Source: an uncultured Chloroflexota bacterium (GTDB lineage Bacteria > Chloroflexota > Limnocylindria > Limnocylindrales > CSP1-4). From it: 12,121 bases of DNA. Position numbers and translations under genes: made by a program. The stretch spans positions 1 to 12,121 of the forward strand of contig CAIYQJ010000293.1 in the NCBI GenBank assembly GCA_903928275.1, given 5' to 3'. Every line of letters begins with the position of its first letter. Position 1 is the stretch's first letter. Shown here in pieces: positions 1-5,179 of the stretch. The notes below the pieces were generated by a model. That model was not told the origin of the DNA and searched no databases. It worked only from the letters and a program-made list of their open reading frames with translations.

Positions 1-1
1 C

Positions 2-187
2 ACGGGCGACCCGTCCGGAGGGAAGTTCCGCGCCCTGGGCTACCTCGTGTTCGACCCGGGCTCCAACGCGGGCGGAACGAACGCCATACTCCCGTCGGCC
101 CTCAAGATCACCTGCACCCTCGCGGACACGATGTCGCGGATCTGCGACGAGACGGTGGAAGGGGCACCGCGCGCCCCGTCCGAGTAG
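2..187 (+). CDS. C-terminal end of an unknown protein (5' truncated)
   Basis: An open frame runs in from the left edge and ends at the TAG at 185-187, giving 61 residues. The peptide includes GYLVFDPGSN, ILPSALKITC and SRICDETVEG and has two cysteines about 12 residues apart. Third positions are strongly G/C, as in the other genes here, and a hairpin lies 10 bases after the stop, which supports a real gene end. I do not recognise the family. The mix of Gly/Ser/Asn-rich and short hydrophobic stretches would fit a secreted or surface protein, but that is a guess. The start, domains and regulation lie outside the window. The overlapping minus-strand frame is probably a GC-driven shadow. Confidence 0.5.
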   Translation, partial: TGDPSGGKFRALGYLVFDPGSNAGGTNAILPSALKITCTLADTMSRICDETVEGAPRAPSE

Positions 188-197
188 GCGATGTCTT

Positions 198-217
198 CCG
201 GCTCCCCCCGGAGTCGG
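198..217 (+). terminator. GC-rich hairpin just after the first stop codon
   Basis: CCGGCTCC (198-205) pairs with GGAGTCGG (210-217) through one G-U pair around a CCCC tetraloop, starting 11 bases after the stop codon. No T-run follows, so termination is inferred from position and stability alone. Confidence 0.4.
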
Positions 218-277
218 GGCCGGGGTCTCGTGTGCCCCTCGAGTCCGGACGGCCTCGCCGCACCGGTGCACACGCGC

Positions 278-283
278 TAGAAT
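278..283 (+). promoter_or_regulatory. Possible -10 element upstream of the small acidic repeat protein
   Basis: TAGAAT stands out in very GC-rich sequence and differs from TATAAT at one position. It would start transcription near 290, leaving a leader of about 85 bases before the ATG at 375. No convincing -35 hexamer lies 16-19 bases upstream, so the call is weak. Confidence 0.3.
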
Positions 284-374
284 CCGCTCAGGCGGGACGG
301 TCACGCTGCACTCGGCCCACGCGAGATCCGGGAAGCGATGACGTCGCCCCAGGGTGAGCCACAAGGAGAGCCTC

Positions 375-647
375 ATGGACGAGAAGACCGGCCCGGCCGC
401 GCCGAGCAACTTCGCCGAGGCCGAGCGGGCCGAACCCCTCACGTCGGAGGAGCAGCAGGAGGAGCTGCTCGAGGGCGACTTCGCCGGCGGCGAGCGCACC
501 GTGCCCCTCACGGAGGAGGAGAAGCTGGAGGCGGGTCTTCACGGGGACTTCGCCGGCGGCGAGCGGACGATCCCCCTGACGGCGGCGGACGACGTTCCGG
601 GGAGCTTCGCGCCCGAGAACGAGGGGCGCGACGCGACTCGACCCTAG
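375..647 (+). CDS. Small acidic protein made of three 23-residue repeats
   Basis: This encodes 90 residues. The ATG at 375 is preferred over the in-frame GTG at 354 because AAGGAG (363-368) lies 6 bases before it. After an 11-residue lead, the protein is three consecutive 23-residue units at residues 12-34, 35-57 and 58-80. The core of each is D/N-F-A-x-x-E-R-x-x-P-L-T, twice as GDFAGGERT. The protein is rich in Glu and Asp and has no cysteine, signal peptide or membrane segment, so it is probably cytoplasmic and partly disordered. The conserved Thr in ERT and PLT could be a binding or phosphorylation site, but nothing here proves it. It stands alone, upstream of a convergent MarR gene. I do not recognise the family and assign no function. 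Confidence 0.7.
   Translation: MDEKTGPAAPSNFAEAERAEPLTSEEQQEELLEGDFAGGERTVPLTEEEKLEAGLHGDFAGGERTIPLTAADDVPGSFAPENEGRDATRP
408..614 (+). repeat. Three tandem 69-bp coding repeats
   Basis: Units lie at 408-476, 477-545 and 546-614, in frame, each encoding 23 residues. Units 2 and 3 are the most alike: both open with GACTTCGCCGGCGGCGAGCG. Unit 1 has diverged (NFAEAERAEPLT). The identical length with no insertions suggests duplication followed by selection on the repeat period. Confidence 0.8.
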
Positions 648-686
648 CCGGGCCCGTCGCGGGCGCCACGTCATCAGGACGCGCCA

Positions 687-720
687 GACCGCCGTCTCCG
701 ATCCGTCGGAGCCGGCGGTC
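687..720. terminator. Strong hairpin between convergent genes
   Basis: A 15-base left arm (687-701) pairs with 706-720 with a single mismatch around a TCCG loop. It lies between the stop of the small acidic protein (647) and the stop of the convergent MarR gene (760), so it can serve both strands. There is no T-run on either side, as is common in very GC-rich genomes. Confidence 0.65.
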
Positions 721-759
721 GCGGCATCTCGCCGGCCCGCTCCGGGGCCCGGACGTCCG

Positions 760-1257
760 TCAGCCGGCAACCTCGGACGCAGAAGCCACGCTGTCCTGGA
801 GCCGGTGGAGCTGCGCGATATAGGTATGCAGCTCATCGTCGGAGAGTGCGCTCATCCACGCCTTCTCGTTGCGATGGATGAGCGTCCGGACCTCCCGGAC
901 CACGTGGAGCCCGGCCGGAGTGATCTCGACGAGGAGGCTCCGCCGGTCGGCGGGATGGGCGGAGCGGCCGACGAAGCCTCTGCGTTCGAGCGAGTCGACC
1001 AGGCCGGTCACCGTGGAGCGCGTGACGATGAGTCGGTCGCCCAGGTCGGACGGGGACAGCGGGCCGTTGTCGCGGAGCAGCCCGAGAACAAGGCCGCCCG
1101 CCGCGCTCACGTGGAGCGGTCGGAGGAGGTGCCCGATCTGCTCGAAGAGCATGTCGGCCGCCCGCATGGTGTTCATCACCGCCTCGGTCGCGAGCACGTT
1201 CGCGTCCGGCGTCTGGTCGTAGAAGTCGTCCGGCATCCGGATCTTCGACGTCGTCAT
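760..1257 (-). CDS. MarR-family transcriptional regulator
   Basis: This is a 165-residue protein of typical MarR length, presumably a dimeric DNA-binding repressor. The winged helix-turn-helix covers roughly residues 64-115: GPLSPSDLGDRL, then the recognition helix VTRSTVTGLVDSLERRGFV, then the wing with ADRRSLLVEITPAG, where the D-R-R of the family is intact. Flanking helices (about 20-50 and 116-160) would form the dimer interface and ligand pocket. The ATG at 1257 is preferred over an in-frame ATG at 1293, because the longer version would run through the intergenic promoter region. A TATGAT hexamer lies exactly 6 bases before this ATG and there is no Shine-Dalgarno sequence, which fits leaderless expression. 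The gene is divergent from the small barrel protein at 1362, which it probably controls along with itself. The ligand is unknown; phenolics, oxidants and drugs are common for the family. Confidence 0.9.
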   Translation of the reverse strand: MTTSKIRMPDDFYDQTPDANVLATEAVMNTMRAADMLFEQIGHLLRPLHVSAAGGLVLGLLRDNGPLSPSDLGDRLIVTRSTVTGLVDSLERRGFVGRSAHPADRRSLLVEITPAGLHVVREVRTLIHRNEKAWMSALSDDELHTYIAQLHRLQDSVASASEVAG

Positions 1258-1263
1258 GCGCAC

Positions 1264-1269
1264 ATCATA
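1264..1269 (-). promoter_or_regulatory. -10 element of a leaderless MarR promoter
   Basis: On the minus strand TATGAT is followed by exactly six bases and then the ATG at 1257, so transcription should begin at or next to the start codon. I see no -35 match. The same arrangement recurs at two other genes in this window. Confidence 0.5.
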
Positions 1270-1275
1270 AGGGGC

Positions 1276-1303
1276 TTGACAATACGGCGCCATACCATAT
1301 AGT
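1276..1303 (+). promoter_or_regulatory. Near-consensus promoter for the small barrel-protein gene
   Basis: TTGACA (1276-1281, perfect -35) and TATAGT (1298-1303, one mismatch from TATAAT) are separated by 16 bases. Transcription should start near 1310, giving a leader of about 50 bases before the ATG at 1362. It is by far the best housekeeping-type promoter in the window and points rightward, away from MarR. Confidence 0.75.
1282..1295. promoter_or_regulatory. Probable MarR operator inside the promoter spacer
   Basis: ATACGGCGCCATAC is an imperfect palindrome centred on GGCGCC, with TA steps conserved symmetrically on both sides (mismatches are all transitions). It fills almost the whole spacer between the -35 and -10 boxes, where a bound dimer would block RNA polymerase, and lies about 25 bases upstream of the MarR start. 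Operator identity is inferred from position and symmetry. Confidence 0.5.
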
Positions 1304-1361
1304 TCGCGCCCTAACGACCGGCCACAAGGCCCAGTCAGATCGGAGAGGATGGCGTCCCATC

Positions 1362-1646
1362 ATGGCCAAGGCGATCGTCCAGCACCACGTTGTCGACTAC
1401 GACCGGTGGTACCCGGTGTTCACCGAGCACGAGGCCGTCCGTCGGAAGCACGGAGCGACCGGCCACTCGATCAACCGCGCGGTGGCGGACCCGAACACGA
1501 TCGTCATCGTCAACGACTTCGCGACCCTCGAGGGCGCGCAGGCGTTCACCCAGGACCCGTCGCTCCCGGAGGCGATGCAGCGCGGCGGCGTCGACGGCGC
1601 GCCGCAGGTCTGGATCGTCGACGAGGCCGAGGCGAAGCGGTACTGA
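1362..1646 (+). CDS. Small dimeric alpha/beta-barrel protein (antibiotic biosynthesis monooxygenase-like)
   Basis: This encodes 94 residues. The pattern fits one ferredoxin-like (dimeric alpha/beta-barrel) domain: strand AKAIVQHHVVDYDRWYPVF, helix TEHEAVRRKHG, strand GHSINRAVADPN, strand TIVIVNDFATLEGAQAF, helix DPSLPEAMQRGG, final strand APQVWIVDEAE. Length matches ABM and cyclase-like stand-alone domains. There is no cysteine or signal peptide, so it should be cytoplasmic. GGAGAGG (1342-1348) is 13 bases before the ATG, somewhat far; an ATG at 1349 lies in another frame and does not encode this protein. It is divergent from MarR and has a strong promoter with a palindrome in the spacer, so it is probably induced when MarR releases. 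A role in handling a small aromatic or oxidised compound is possible but not shown, and many members of this fold have no known activity. Confidence 0.75.
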   Translation: MAKAIVQHHVVDYDRWYPVFTEHEAVRRKHGATGHSINRAVADPNTIVIVNDFATLEGAQAFTQDPSLPEAMQRGGVDGAPQVWIVDEAEAKRY

Positions 1647-2021
1647 GCGCGATCGGCCCGGTGGCCGCGGGAGGGCGGTCTCCGCGCGGCATGACGGGAG
1701 GATCTCCGGAACCGCGATCCAATGTAGAAGATGGCCGACGGGCCGGCTTCTACATTGGCGATGGGTGGCGGCCCACTCGCGGCGGTCGCACGCGTGCAGC
1801 CAGCCCACGCCGTGGGCCTCGCGTCGCGCCGCTGCTCGCCGGTGCAAGGTGCGATCGGGCGGCCGGTGTCCCCGCTCGTCATCCCGAATGGAGGATGTGC
1901 TGGCGCCCGGATGGGAGCATCCTCGCGGCCGAGCGCAGGATCGACACGCGGTACGGGCCCGGCCACCTCGAGGACGACCGCGGGTGACCGGCCCGAATCC
2001 AGCCACCCAGAGGGAGAGGCA
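1647..2021. other. Intergenic stretch without a convincing gene
   Basis: These 375 bases separate the barrel-protein gene from the DUF6325-type gene. All frames look like GC-driven shadows with implausible, Arg/Pro-rich products. The stretch holds the hairpin at 1719-1758 and a smaller inverted repeat, GAGGATG (1891-1897) with CATCCTC (1918-1924). It ends with the ribosome binding site AGGGAGAGG (2011-2019) of the next gene. I could not place a confident promoter. Confidence 0.6.
1719..1758. repeat. Hairpin with perfect 12-bp arms
   Basis: CCAATGTAGAAG (1719-1730) is the exact reverse complement of CTTCTACATTGG (1747-1758). Inside, GGCC (1733-1736) and GGCC (1741-1744) can pair around GACG, extending the stem after a small internal loop. 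The arms are unusually A/T-rich for this window. No T-run follows, so an ordinary terminator is unlikely; a protein-binding palindrome, an RNA structure or a short mobile palindrome are alternatives. Confidence 0.65.
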
Positions 2022-2480
2022 ATGACAGAACGGACACTCGACGAGCTGGGGCCCGTCGACTTCCTCGTCGTCGAGTTCCCGGCAGGGCAGCAGTACTTCA
2101 CCGGTGAGGGCGTGATGGAGCTCGTGAAGCTCCACGACGCCGGGATCATCCGGATCATGGACGTCCTCATCCTCCAGAAGGCCGAGGACGGCACGGTCAT
2201 GGCGCAGGAGCTTTCAGACCTGCCCGAGCTCGGCGAGCTCGAAGGGATCGAGGAGCAGCTCGCCCAGACGCTCGCGGAGGAGGATGTCCTCCACCTCGCG
2301 GCAGCGATGGATCCGGGCAGCATCGCCGCGGCGCTCGTCTACGAGAACGTCTGGGCGGCCCCCTTCGCCTCGGCCATGCGCCGGGCGGGCGGCCAGCTCA
2401 TCGCGAACGGGCGGATCCCGATCCAGGCCATCGCCGCCGCCGTCGAGGCCGACATGGCACGCGAAGCTCAGGGAGACTGA
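2022..2480 (+). CDS. DUF6325-family protein
   Basis: This is a 152-residue, mainly acidic protein. The N-terminal block GPVDFLVVEFP (10-20), then FTGEGVMELVKLHDAGIIRIMDVLILQKAEDGTV (26-59), matches what I know of DUF6325 proteins from Actinomycetota and relatives. The second half alternates acidic helix (ELGELEGIEEQLAQTL) with an Ala-rich segment (about 97-128) that includes LVYENVWAAPFASAMRRAGG. There is no signal peptide and no clear transmembrane helix. The ATG at 2022 has the strong site AGGGAGAGG just upstream; an in-frame start at 1731 would add an implausible leader. The next gene begins 2 bases after the stop, so the two are probably co-translated. The biochemical role of the family is unknown to me; related proteins are often described near SHOCT-type or small membrane proteins. 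Confidence 0.8.
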   Translation: MTERTLDELGPVDFLVVEFPAGQQYFTGEGVMELVKLHDAGIIRIMDVLILQKAEDGTVMAQELSDLPELGELEGIEEQLAQTLAEEDVLHLAAAMDPGSIAAALVYENVWAAPFASAMRRAGGQLIANGRIPIQAIAAAVEADMAREAQGD

Positions 2481-2481
2481 C

Positions 2482-2691
2482 ATGCCCCTCCATCCCGCTC
2501 GCGTGGCGGCCGTCGGCGTCATCGGCGGCCCGGTCGCGAAGACCGCTGTCGTCGCTGCCGCCGTCACGCCCGGCCCCAGCCCCATCGCCAAGGCCGCCGT
2601 CGTCGGCGCCGCGGTCAGCCCCGGCCCGTCGCCGGTCGCGAAGACAGCCGTCGTCGCGGCCGCCGTCACGCCCGGTCGCCGTCGGTTCTAG
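2482..2691 (+). CDS. Small repeat protein coupled to the DUF6325-type gene
   Basis: This encodes 69 residues. The ATG at 2482 lies 2 bases after the TGA of the preceding gene, and GGGAG (2471-2475) inside that gene's end serves as ribosome binding site. After a 16-residue lead with Arg and His, the protein consists of three 17-residue units (residues 17-33, 34-50, 51-67) with the pattern P-V/I-A-K-x-A-V-V-x-A-A-V-x-P-G-P-S, and ends GRRRF. Each unit has one Lys, an Ala/Val-rich run of about 10 residues and a Pro-Gly turn. The Ala/Val runs are too short to span a membrane singly but could pack as short helices or strands. Its place next to DUF6325 suggests a partner role. Codon choice agrees with its neighbours. 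Function unknown. Confidence 0.65.
   Translation: MPLHPARVAAVGVIGGPVAKTAVVAAAVTPGPSPIAKAAVVGAAVSPGPSPVAKTAVVAAAVTPGRRRF
2530..2682 (+). repeat. Three tandem 51-bp coding repeats
   Basis: Units at 2530-2580, 2581-2631 and 2632-2682 each encode 17 residues. Units 1 and 3 encode the same first 15 residues but use partly different codons, for example ACC GCT versus ACA GCC, so the peptide is conserved more strictly than the DNA. Confidence 0.75.
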
Positions 2692-2722
2692 TCACGCCGG
2701 CCGCGGGCCGGTGACGCACGCA

Positions 2723-2755
2723 GCGGCCCCGGTCGGGCGACCCGACCGGGGCCGC
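2723..2755 (+). terminator. Perfect 15-bp hairpin after the DUF6325 pair
   Basis: GCGGCCCCGGTCGGG (2723-2737) pairs perfectly with 2741-2755 around a CGA loop. It begins 32 bases after the stop of the repeat protein. There is no T-run, but its stability and position strongly suggest the end of that transcription unit. Confidence 0.7.
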
Positions 2756-2789
2756 ATGACGCGGGCGATCCGCCCGTACCGCTCGCCCG

Positions 2790-2820
2790 TTGCGCAAGCG
2801 GGGAGACTGACCGCTACTCT
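2790..2820 (+). promoter_or_regulatory. Possible promoter of the holin/phosphatase fusion gene
   Basis: TTGCGC (2790-2795) and TACTCT (2815-2820) form a loose -35/-10 pair with a long 19-base spacer. A start near 2827 would leave a leader of about 67 bases before the ATG at 2894. It lies directly after the preceding terminator, where a new promoter is needed. Confidence 0.35.
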
Positions 2821-2893
2821 CATCCGGCGCGCCGGCCCGGAGTCACGAGCGCCGCCACTGACGCACCGACGATCAGGTTCGAGGGAGGGCCCG

Positions 2894-5056
2894 ATGGGCA
2901 CGATCCGCAAGATGCTGGGCTTCTACCGGCTGCAGCTCCGGATCCTGTGGGAATGGCGCGGAGGGAAATGGGCGCTCGTGAAGCGCCTGCTCATCACCCT
3001 GGTCGTCTCGGCGATCGCGTTCTACGCCACCGCGTGGCTCCTGCCGAGCATCACGATCGACCATTTCGCCGACGGGATCGTCGTCGTCATCGTCATGGCG
3101 CTGCTCAACGCGATCGTCCGGCCCTTCATCCTCGCGCTCGTCCTGGCTCGCTCGCTCATCCTCACCGGGATCGCCGTCCTCGTCCTCCAGGTGCTCGTGT
3201 TCATGGTGTCGGCGAACGTCGTGCCCGGGGTCCACGTCGGCGGCCTGCTCTCCGCGCTCATCGGCTCGTTCATCTACGCGATCATCAACACCGTCATCAC
3301 CGCGATCCTCGGCGTCGACACCGGCGGCTCCTTCTACGGCCTCCTCGTCCAGAACATGCTCCTCCGACGGGCGGCGCCGAAGTCGGATGCGCCCGGCCTC
3401 GTCATGATCCAGATCGACGGCCTGGCCTACCCGATCCTCGCGGGGCGCGTCCGGGCCGGCTCGGTGAACACGATGGCGAGCTGGATCCGCGACGGCAGCC
3501 ACACGCTCTCGCGCTGGGAGGCGATCCTCCCGTCGATGACCTCTGCGAGCCAGGCCGGCATCCTCCACGGCAACAACGACGGCATCCCCGCCTTCCGATG
3601 GTACGAGCGCGACCGGCAACACCTCATGGTCTCGAGCAACCCGGTGGACGCCGGCGAGATCGTCCGGCGCATCTCGAACGGCGAGGGCCTGCTCTCGAAC
3701 CACGGCGCGTCGATCTGCAACCTCATGACCGGGGACGCGACCCGCTCCTACCTGACGACCGCGGCGATCAAGGACGAGTCACAGGGGATCGGGGAGAGCC
3801 AGGCGTTCCTCGGCTTCTTCCTCAGCCCGACCGGGTACCTGCGCTCGATCACGCTCTTCCTGGGCGAGTTCCTCAAGGAGCTCTTCCAGGCGCGCCGGAC
3901 GCGGCGATCCGGCATCCGGCCCCAGATGCACCGCGGGATGAAGTACGCCGGCATGCGCGCAGCGAGCAACGTCCTCCTCCGCGACGTCAACACGTCGCTC
4001 GTCATCGAGGAGATGTACCGCGGCACGAACGTCATCTACGCGGACTTCACCGACTACGACGAGCTCGCGCACCACTGCGGCCCGGAGCGCGTGGAATCGT
4101 TCGAGGCCCTCGACGGGATCGACCGCGCCCTCGCGACGCTCCGGAAGGCAGCCGAGGACGCCCCGCGCCCCTACCACTTCATCGTGCTCTCCGATCACGG
4201 ACAGAGCCTCGGCGCCACGTTCAAGCAGCGCTACGGCAAGAGCCTCGGCGAGGTGGTCTGCGACCTCATGTCCGGCCGCGCGCAGCTCTTCCAGGCGACG
4301 ACGCAGGCAGAGGGCTCGACCTTCGTCAACTCGTTCCTCTCGGAGATCACCCGGAGCCGGGGCATCGGACCCAGCGTCGCCCGCGCGGCCCTCGCCGGCT
4401 CGACGAAGGACGGCGTCGTCGACCTCGACGCGGAGGAGGTCCCGCCGCCCGCCGACCCGTCGGCGATCGCGGTCGTGGGCTCGGGCAACCTCGGCCTGGT
4501 CTGGTTCACGGGGCACGACCACCGGCTGACGGTCGAGGAGCTCGAGACGCTCCACCCGGGGCTTGTCTCGACGCTCGCCGCCCATCCGGGCGTGGCGATG
4601 CTCATGGTGCGCTCGAGCGAGAAGGGCGCCGTCGTCTTCGGCCCGAAGGGCGTCCGGTACCTCGACCAGGACCGTGTCGAGGGCGAGGACCCCACGACCC
4701 TGTTCGGCCCCCACACGATCATGAGCATGAAGCGCGAGGACGCGATGACCCACGCGCCGGACCTGCTCCTCATCAGCCAGTACGACCCCGAGCTCGGCGA
4801 GGTCGCCGCCTACGAGGAGCTGATCGGGTCCCACGGCGGTCTCGGCGGCCCGCAGACCGAGCCGTTCATCCTGCACCCGACCGAGTGGAAGCTCGACGCG
4901 GACGTCCCGCTCGGCGCTCCGTCGATCTACCGGAACGTCCGGCGCTGGCTCGGCGACATCGGCATCGAGCTCGGAGCCGGCGGGTCGGCGGCCGTCGCGC
5001 CGTCCGTGCCGCCGACCGCTGCCGCCGAGGGTGCCGCGCCCGCCATGCCGGCCTGA
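2894..5056 (+). CDS. Membrane protein: holin-4-like domain fused to an alkaline phosphatase-superfamily phosphodiesterase
   Basis: This is a 720-residue protein. GAGGGAGGG (2881-2889) fixes the ATG at 2894; the in-frame upstream extension lacks such a site and crosses the promoter region. Residues 30-140 hold four hydrophobic segments (about 31-50, 60-83, 86-110, 117-138), as in the phage holin family 4 (PF04020-like) domain. Residues about 168-690 form an alkaline phosphatase-superfamily domain with its metal and nucleophile residues visible: D175 (IQIDG), T216 (LPSMTSASQAG), D389 and H393 (DYDELAHHCGP), D434 and H435 (LSDHGQSLG), and H647 (GSHGGLGGPQ). These should bind two divalent metals and cleave a phosphodiester or phosphomonoester. 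The tail after 690 is Ala/Pro-rich. This fusion is a known conserved family in high-GC Gram-positives; the substrate is unknown and may be lipid or cell-envelope linked. 'Holin' here reflects homology, not lysis. It is monocistronic and convergent with the DMFase-like gene. Confidence 0.92.
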   Translation: MGTIRKMLGFYRLQLRILWEWRGGKWALVKRLLITLVVSAIAFYATAWLLPSITIDHFADGIVVVIVMALLNAIVRPFILALVLARSLILTGIAVLVLQVLVFMVSANVVPGVHVGGLLSALIGSFIYAIINTVITAILGVDTGGSFYGLLVQNMLLRRAAPKSDAPGLVMIQIDGLAYPILAGRVRAGSVNTMASWIRDGSHTLSRWEAILPSMTSASQAGILHGNNDGIPAFRWYERDRQHLMVSSNPVDAGEIVRRISNGEGLLSNHGASICNLMTGDATRSYLTTAAIKDESQGIGESQAFLGFFLSPTGYLRSITLFLGEFLKELFQARRTRRSGIRPQMHRGMKYAGMRAASNVLLRDVNTSLVIEEMYRGTNVIYADFTDYDELAHHCGPERVESFEALDGIDRALATLRKAAEDAPRPYHFIVLSDHGQSLGATFKQRYGKSLGEVVCDLMSGRAQLFQATTQAEGSTFVNSFLSEITRSRGIGPSVARAALAGSTKDGVVDLDAEEVPPPADPSAIAVVGSGNLGLVWFTGHDHRLTVEELETLHPGLVSTLAAHPGVAMLMVRSSEKGAVVFGPKGVRYLDQDRVEGEDPTTLFGPHTIMSMKREDAMTHAPDLLLISQYDPELGEVAAYEELIGSHGGLGGPQTEPFILHPTEWKLDADVPLGAPSIYRNVRRWLGDIGIELGAGGSAAVAPSVPPTAAAEGAAPAMPA

Positions 5057-5126
5057 TCGGGGCACCCGGACTCGTCCAGCGGGCCGTCCGGGCTCCTCGT
5101 CTCCGCCTCCGTCCGGGGATCCGGTC

Positions 5127-5149
5127 GCGCGCCCGTGGAAGGGGCGCGC
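5127..5149. terminator. Hairpin between convergent genes
   Basis: GCGCGCCC (5127-5134) pairs with GGGCGCGC (5142-5149) around a 7-base loop. It sits in the 123-base gap between the stop of the phosphatase fusion (5056) and the stop of the minus-strand DMFase-like gene (5180), so it could end both transcripts. No T-run is present. Confidence 0.5.
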
Positions 5150-5179
5150 CGGGATGCCCCTCGGGCCTCACCGCCCGGG

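Noticed and set aside
687..720. The 15-bp-arm hairpin as a transposon end or attachment site
   Set aside because: It sits precisely between convergent stop codons, with no flanking direct repeat or transposase, so a terminator is the simpler reading.
1397..2323. Minus-strand frames of 308 and 266 residues across 1335-2323 as a possible gene filling the intergenic gap
   Set aside because: They overlap two convincing plus-strand genes with good ribosome binding sites, and their Arg/Pro/Ser-rich products show no domain.
2530..2682. The 51-bp repeats as a CRISPR array or minisatellite
   Set aside because: There are no unique spacers, the units are abutting and in frame, and synonymous differences point to a coding repeat.
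2894..3320. Reading the holin-4-like segment as evidence of a prophage
   Set aside because: The domain is fused to a phosphatase in a known chromosomal family, and no other phage gene is present in the window.
3779..5065. A 428-residue minus-strand frame across the phosphatase gene
   Set aside because: Composition is dominated by Arg, Glu, Asp and Val from the complement of GC-rich codons; no start signal or motif.
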